Positions 59,456 to 64,000 of a stretch of 64,000 bases of DNA are shown here, piece by piece. Every line of letters begins with the position of its first letter. Positions within the stretch are counted from its first letter, which is position 1. The notes beneath the pieces were generated by a model that did no database searches, was not told the DNA's origin, and saw only the letters and a program-made list of their open reading frames with translations. This DNA comes from Gigaspora margarita (lineage: Eukaryota; Glomeromycota; Glomeromycetes; Diversisporales; Gigasporaceae). A program made the translations under genes and the position numbers. The stretch is from NCBI GenBank assembly GCA_009809945.1, contig WTPW01000080.1:491356-555355 (forward strand). Reading direction: 5' to 3'.

Positions 59456-60111
59456 CTATTATAAAATCACAATAAATGCAATAATAAATCAGAAAGAATA
59501 ATTAAATATATAATGACGTTAAAAAAATTCAAGAAAATTAAAAAAAAAAAAGGTAGAGATACAAAATATTTACCGAGAAATCGATATAGAATATCTCAAT
59601 GACTTGAGAAAGTTCGAGAATGCAACCTTTGAAAGATTGGATCATCAAGAACTATTGTCAACGAATAATAAAACAATAAGCAACCATTTAAATTCCATGT
59701 AGTTTTTGTCATAATGAAGTCATAGGGCCTTATCAAGAGAATACTATACAGTACATTTAAAGTATATTTCAACATGTAACGGAATTAAAATCTAAAATAT
59801 CGAATCTTACTAATCTTGAGAGTTCATTATAACGAGAATGGTTTGTACAAAGCAAAAAATCACATTTACAAAACCCTACGAGATATGAAAAACAAATGAG
59901 CGCCAACATCTAAAGGATGTTTTTGTCTAGTAAAAATCCTCAATCACTTTTTCAACAGAATTTGGTGACGGAGTAATGATAAATACAGCATCAAAATTTG
60001 GATTAGGTTGACGAAGTTTATGAAGATTTTCTACCATTAAGCATTGAAAAAATTGAAAAAATAATTAATATAAGATAATCACCAAGTATAACAAAAAGTA
60101 AAATAATTTAC

Positions 60112-60217
60112 GGGTAACTTTCTCTTCAAGAATGTCGACCGTTTTAAAAGTAGATTCTATAACCTTGAGTGAATGGTCATCTACAACTACGACCTTCCAA
60201 CCACCAGGTATGTTTAC
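60112..60217 (-). pseudogene. SEC1: SEC1-like remnant exon (N-terminal lobe)
   Basis: Reads IPGGWKVVVVDDHSLKVIES, then TFKTVDILEEKVT, followed by GTAAAT as donor (on the minus strand, at 60,111). This matches the first Rossmann-like strand of SM proteins (WKVLVVD). The frame is open. Confidence 0.8.
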
Positions 60218-60251
60218 AGATTTATTGCGTTAAGAATAACTAAATAAATAA

Positions 60252-60609
60252 GGCCACGCAAAGTTAATTTTTCGTTTTGCATAACCTGGTGATTCAAAAT
60301 TCCGGTCGGCGGGTCGGTTTTTTTTTTTTTTTAAAAAAAAAAAAAACTTTACGTGGCCTAAATTAATTGATGTTCACATCTAAGTTCATGCAAAGTTAAT
60401 TATTCGGTTTGCATAACATGAAATCAGAAAATTTTGTCGGGCCTATCGGGTAATTACGGAAAATTAAGGTCAACATCGGGTGACACCGGAGAAAATTTTA
60501 AATGGCAAAAATGGGATAATTGGCACAATAGGAATTTAAAAAAAAAAATTTTTTTTGAAAAAGTTGGGTCGGCGGGTTATGCAAAACGAAAAATTAACTT
60601 TGCGTGGCC
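60252..60609. mobile_element. PIF/Harbinger-like MITE with TAA duplication
   Basis: Ends GGCCACGCAAAGTTAATTTT, then TCGTTTTGCATAACC, in inverted copies. TAA flanks both (60,249-60,251 and 60,610-60,612). It lies between the possible first and second exons of the SEC1-like gene. An extra partial end copy (ACGTGGCCTAAATTAA, GCAAAGTTAATTATTCGG) near 60,350-60,410 suggests a composite of two elements. A T15-A14 junction lies at 60,318. The frame 60,434-60,643 is element sequence. Confidence 0.85.
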
Positions 60610-60715
60610 TAATAGATTAAAAAGAATTAGTGTGTCGAAATAAAGATTCAAGGCTATATAATATAGAGATCTGAAAACTCGCATGTTTTTTAACAATTTC
60701 GTGATATGCGACCAT

Positions 60716-62680
60716 TGTTAATCTGTATCGGTAAAAGCCATAGTTCTTAGTTGAAAAGATTTTATTTTATCTAAAGGCGAAATAAGTATATAAATCATGA
60801 TTCGGAACCCGGCTAGTATTCTTATATTATTAAACCAAGATTTGTCAAATTAATATCGGTTCCTGAAATATGGTTTATTTTGGCCTTTATTCGTTATGTT
60901 GCGGACTTATAACTTTGAGCACGCTCATTACGTAGTTCATGAGTGCTAAAGTAAATGCTATATATCTTAATTACGTAAATAGTGCACCTAAAGGGTTAAT
61001 TAGTTCGGGAAAACACGAAAATCTTTGCATAACCTGAATCAATTGACGTCAACTCAAAATCAATAAATAATATTAGGTTCAGAAGAATTTTATATAATTA
61101 ATGCATGCTTTATCTAATTTATAAATTCTTGTAGCGTTAATTTTATGAAATATAATGTTATAAATAGATTTTACTCGGTTGGGTTCGGGTCGGATCCGAA
61201 ACTCAACTCATATGACCCTTTCGGAGCGCTAGACGTAAAGAAACTATTAGGCATCTCCAAATGTCTTGGCAATTAGTTCCTACATTTTTAAACTTTGTTA
61301 ACCTGCTTTTAGTTCTTATAAATGTTAAATAAAAATGTTTATATTTTAATTTTATATGCATTTATTGATATTGATGGAACATCTCAGACGGGACAAGACA
61401 GGGCAAGTCCAAAAAGCCCAGACAAGTAAGGCTTAGAAAGTCTAAACTTTACATAATCGGGTAGGATTTAAAATACAGACATTAACCATCCTTATCCGGC
61501 CTTAACTTTTAGTATTATTAGAATTTGGCCAATGCGTCATCATTCTGAAGTTTTAATTTCAGATGTTTCTTTATGGAGTTTTACGATTTATATCATTAAT
61601 CCGTCAAAAAAAAAAAAAATTTCCAACAACATCTGTTAGTTCCCTGGTAAACAGAGGATACAACAATCATTGTTGGAATTTGTTTTTTCATTGATTAAAG
61701 CAGCGATTATAGGTCTTTAAACCGCCGTCATGATATCATACGAACGAAGAATAATACTCTTATTTTTCACTATGGAAGATATCCGGCAATATGAGAACCC
61801 GAATGGCCCTTTAATAACCAAGAATTTATCTCTTATACCCAGTGGTTAAATCTACATGCGGATTCTGCCGCCCGCATATTGAAAATTCATTCCACAATCA
61901 AAGGATTTATTATGTGTAGTCCGTGTTACAAAATTTGAATCTTTATTACGTTTACAAAACATACTAGCATATTGCAGTATTGGATTAATTTAATTTTATC
62001 CCTGTTACGGGAAATAAGTAGTACTTATTTTTTAATGTCGATATAATACTGTATATATCAAATCTGAATGTATAAATGCACCAACTTTTTGCACCTGGAA
62101 AGTGGTTAGGGAAATCTTATTATAGATATAATTAATTTTTAATCTAAGTTATGATTATGTAACTTACATAAAAATTATTAATATTTGTGAAAGATTAAAT
62201 GAAAATTTGTATATTGTAAAATAGATAAGCCACTAAACGATAAAAATTTTGGAAATGCATATAATCAACAACTGCGATTGAGTTTTAGGGGATTAAATAA
62301 AAGCCTCAAAAATTCACATCTAATTTTGAGACTAGCTAATACTAAAACTTGAAATCTATTATATAAATTCCAATTTTAAAAAAAAAATAATGTAGAAAGG
62401 AGTAATTTGACAAGTCAAAATAACTAATATAAACACTATATTAAAACCTTAATATTTATTTTCGTATTAAAGTTTTATTATTTATTATATAAATAACATC
62501 ACTTAATTTCATTGATCGAACTATTCATTATCCTATTCACTTATTACTACTTTTCGCTCATCATTAGAAAATTATTTCTTAACTTTTATCCTTCCCTCGA
62601 ACTTTTACCTATAATACCTCACAGCTCATTTACTGTGAAACCTTGTTTTATTATTGAAAAATTGCACAGATTTTTTTATA
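60716..62680. other. No gene supported; small repeat fragments
   Basis: GGTTGGGTTCGGGTCGGATC at about 61,179 and GGGACAAGACAGGGCAAGTC at about 61,391 are GC-richer patches like element ends elsewhere in the window. 61,740-61,830 has a short open stretch (MEDIRQYENPNGPLITKNLS) without other support. Confidence 0.4.
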
Positions 62681-63022
62681 CAAAAAAAAAAAAAAAAAAA
62701 AGAAAGAACAAAAGTTCAATATCACTTTTTTTTATCTATGTTAAATCTTATATATTCATATATCATTATATATTTATAGTTATATGTACGAAATATTCAT
62801 TAAAAAGATATCATTCCACATCATTAATCCCAGACTAACCAATAATCTAGATGATTTCTTTGACACGGAACGTAAATTTTAAGCATAGATCACAGCTTCT
62901 TCACAACTTTCTAACACAAAAATGAATCATTACAAGAATTTACAAGATTCTGAAAAGCTCAAGACTTATTCTGTAGCGATGCAAGGACAGTAGAATCATT
63001 CGTGTGTTGAGTACCACCGCGT

Positions 63023-63488
63023 TTAAACTTTTGAGATTTCAATGAATTCTCTATGTACCATTGCAGATTTACATGACACGGTTCTGGCAAAATCATCAAT
63101 CAATACTACATACAATACTGCAACAGTGCTCGACAAAATGAATAAAAATATGCTGCATACCTTAAAAACAATCATGGTTCGTATAATGTCAGACAAATTC
63201 TTCAATTGTACAGATGAGTTAGGAATAACGAATTCATCAAATTGGTCAACAAGATAAACCCAATGCATAGAATAAAAGGAAACATTCCTTTCTGTATAAA
63301 AAATTAAGTTTTTTTTTTAATATTAGCAAGAGTTAACATAATATTTGGTACCTATTTTAATAATTGTTGTTTTTTTTTAAAAAAAAAAAAAAAAAGAAAG
63401 AGAGAATCTTAAGGTAGTGTTCATTTTGGCAAGATGCATAATGTACTTACTTTAAACCATATGTTTCTAGTGTTTCTGCTAGTTGCAT
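63023..63488 (-). CDS. Possible two-exon gene for a small membrane protein
   Basis: Exon 1 may be 63,488-63,451 (MQLAETLETYGLK) with donor GTAAGT. Exon 2 begins after the AG of TATACAGAAAG (about 63,288) and runs to the TAA at 63,023: NVSFYSMHWVYLVDQFDEFV, then NLSDIIRTMIVFKVC, a hydrophobic span SIFLFILSSTVAVLYVVLI (one membrane segment) and a tail ending REFIEISKV. About 100 residues in total. The splice phase joins cleanly. An intron of about 160 bp contains a T-run to A-run junction. The opposite frame 63,042-63,257 is the competing reading. No family recognised. Confidence 0.35.
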
Positions 63489-64000
63489 AGCTGGCAGTTA
63501 AATTGTGTTATTAACTGTTAGTGACTTTACGATGATAAATTAATTATTTTTTTTTCCAAAATGGATTCCTTCAGCCCTTAATGTATTTTTTACATTACCT
63601 ATTAAAATTTTTTCAAGATCATGATAAAAGCATTACCAACAACCTCACCAAAAGCCACCTAAATTTTTGTGAAATTAACTTTCATCAATAAGATTGCATC
63701 GTGAAACTAGCTGCTAGTTTGTTTTGCGATTTTCTATATCTCCATTCAATTCTAATTTATTCTTTCAATCAGAATTCTCTACTTCCCCTCTAAATTTGAA
63801 AATAAATAAAGCAAGCTTGAGACAAACATATGATTTTTTTTACCAGAGTAAATTACTAACGTATTCATTCAAATATGGCATTTACATCTAAAAGATTTCT
63901 TCCCAAAGTTGATTGATAATTCTACTAATATGCATATTCTGATGCATTTACATCTATTAAAACATGTAAATGTGTTTGAAAACAAGTATCATTAATATTC
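63489..64000. other. Right edge, no gene supported
   Basis: AT-rich sequence. It may hold the promoter of the minus-strand gene starting near 63,488, but no specific motif was seen. Confidence 0.4.

Larger units (their letters stand above)
56089..60715 (-). pseudogene. SEC1: Truncated SEC1/Munc18-family gene, interrupted by elements
   Basis: SEC1-type proteins bind syntaxins and promote SNARE assembly in exocytosis. Reading right to left, remnant exons keep the family order: WKVVVVDDHSLKVIESTFK and VDILEEKVT (60,217-60,112); VENLHKLRQPNPNFDAVFII and GAHLFFIS (60,038-59,880); VIEIFYIDF (59,637-59,575); RELQVYSFESSPSFFKLYSL and DGELKKLFKQ (59,455-59,345); GEEIPLIRI with AQLVQAEFDDYARN (59,229-59,095); HPRAILFIVDRSIDIYTTI (58,987-58,926); LHEFT, AILDESDNIWVDIRHKHMK (56,488-56,262); KKMLAILPQF (56,150-56,089). 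Some introns keep AG acceptors and GT donors. Breaks seen: an extra base after VIEDF, two stops after LHEFT, a shift before YVGANGS, a TAG in CID-x-LMTDF, a lost base in QFK-x-MKDK. The last half of the gene is missing. A possible first exon MVAYHEIVKKHASF starts at 60,715. Confidence 0.85.

Noticed and set aside
62512-62838. 108-codon plus-strand frame
   Set aside because: Phe, Tyr, Ile and Lys runs from AT-rich and poly(A) sequence; no motif or splice context.

Overview
Organism and overall character. The window is very A+T-rich and looks like nuclear DNA of a fungus. The only recognisable host gene is a decayed SEC1/Munc18 gene with short introns. Most of the rest is transposon debris and AT-rich filler. 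The gene families, the TTAGGG-like motifs and the density of small inverted-repeat elements fit an arbuscular mycorrhizal fungus (Rhizophagus type), but that assignment is inference. I see no tRNA, rRNA or CRISPR, and no intact host gene that I can name.

Layout. (1) Positions 1 to about 30,892 form one giant imperfect inverted repeat with arms of about 12.6 and 11.0 kb (1-12,557 and 19,926-30,892). Each arm carries one broken copy of the same large transposase-like gene, and the copies converge (plus strand in the left arm, minus in the right). Each arm also has private insertions, so the duplication is old and is not a simple assembly fold-back. (2) Between the arms lie a degenerate repeat, a broken Lys-rich gene fragment and a full-length LINE (13,704-19,848). 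The LINE has endonuclease, reverse transcriptase and RNase H regions, a poly(A) end and a perfect 16-bp target duplication. (3) Positions about 31,100-38,110 are a second element, with long AT-rich terminal inverted repeats around one broken gene of unknown family and a 0.9-kb palindrome. (4) Positions 38-56 kb are gene-poor: many short inverted-repeat elements, several degenerate tandem arrays and one 81-base assembly gap. (5) Positions 56,089-60,715 (minus strand) are a truncated SEC1-like pseudogene. A 2.4-kb inverted-repeat element sits inside one exon and a 358-bp one lies in the presumed first intron. (6) Near the right edge is a possible two-exon gene for a small single-pass membrane protein (63,023-63,488, minus).

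How the parts relate. The two arms act as an internal control: for most insertions in one arm the other arm shows the empty site. This fixes several target duplications: 8 bp at four or five sites (hAT-like), TAA at one (PIF/Harbinger-like) and 16 bp at one poly(A)-tailed insert. No working pathway or operon is present. The window records successive waves of mobile elements over an ancient inverted duplication.
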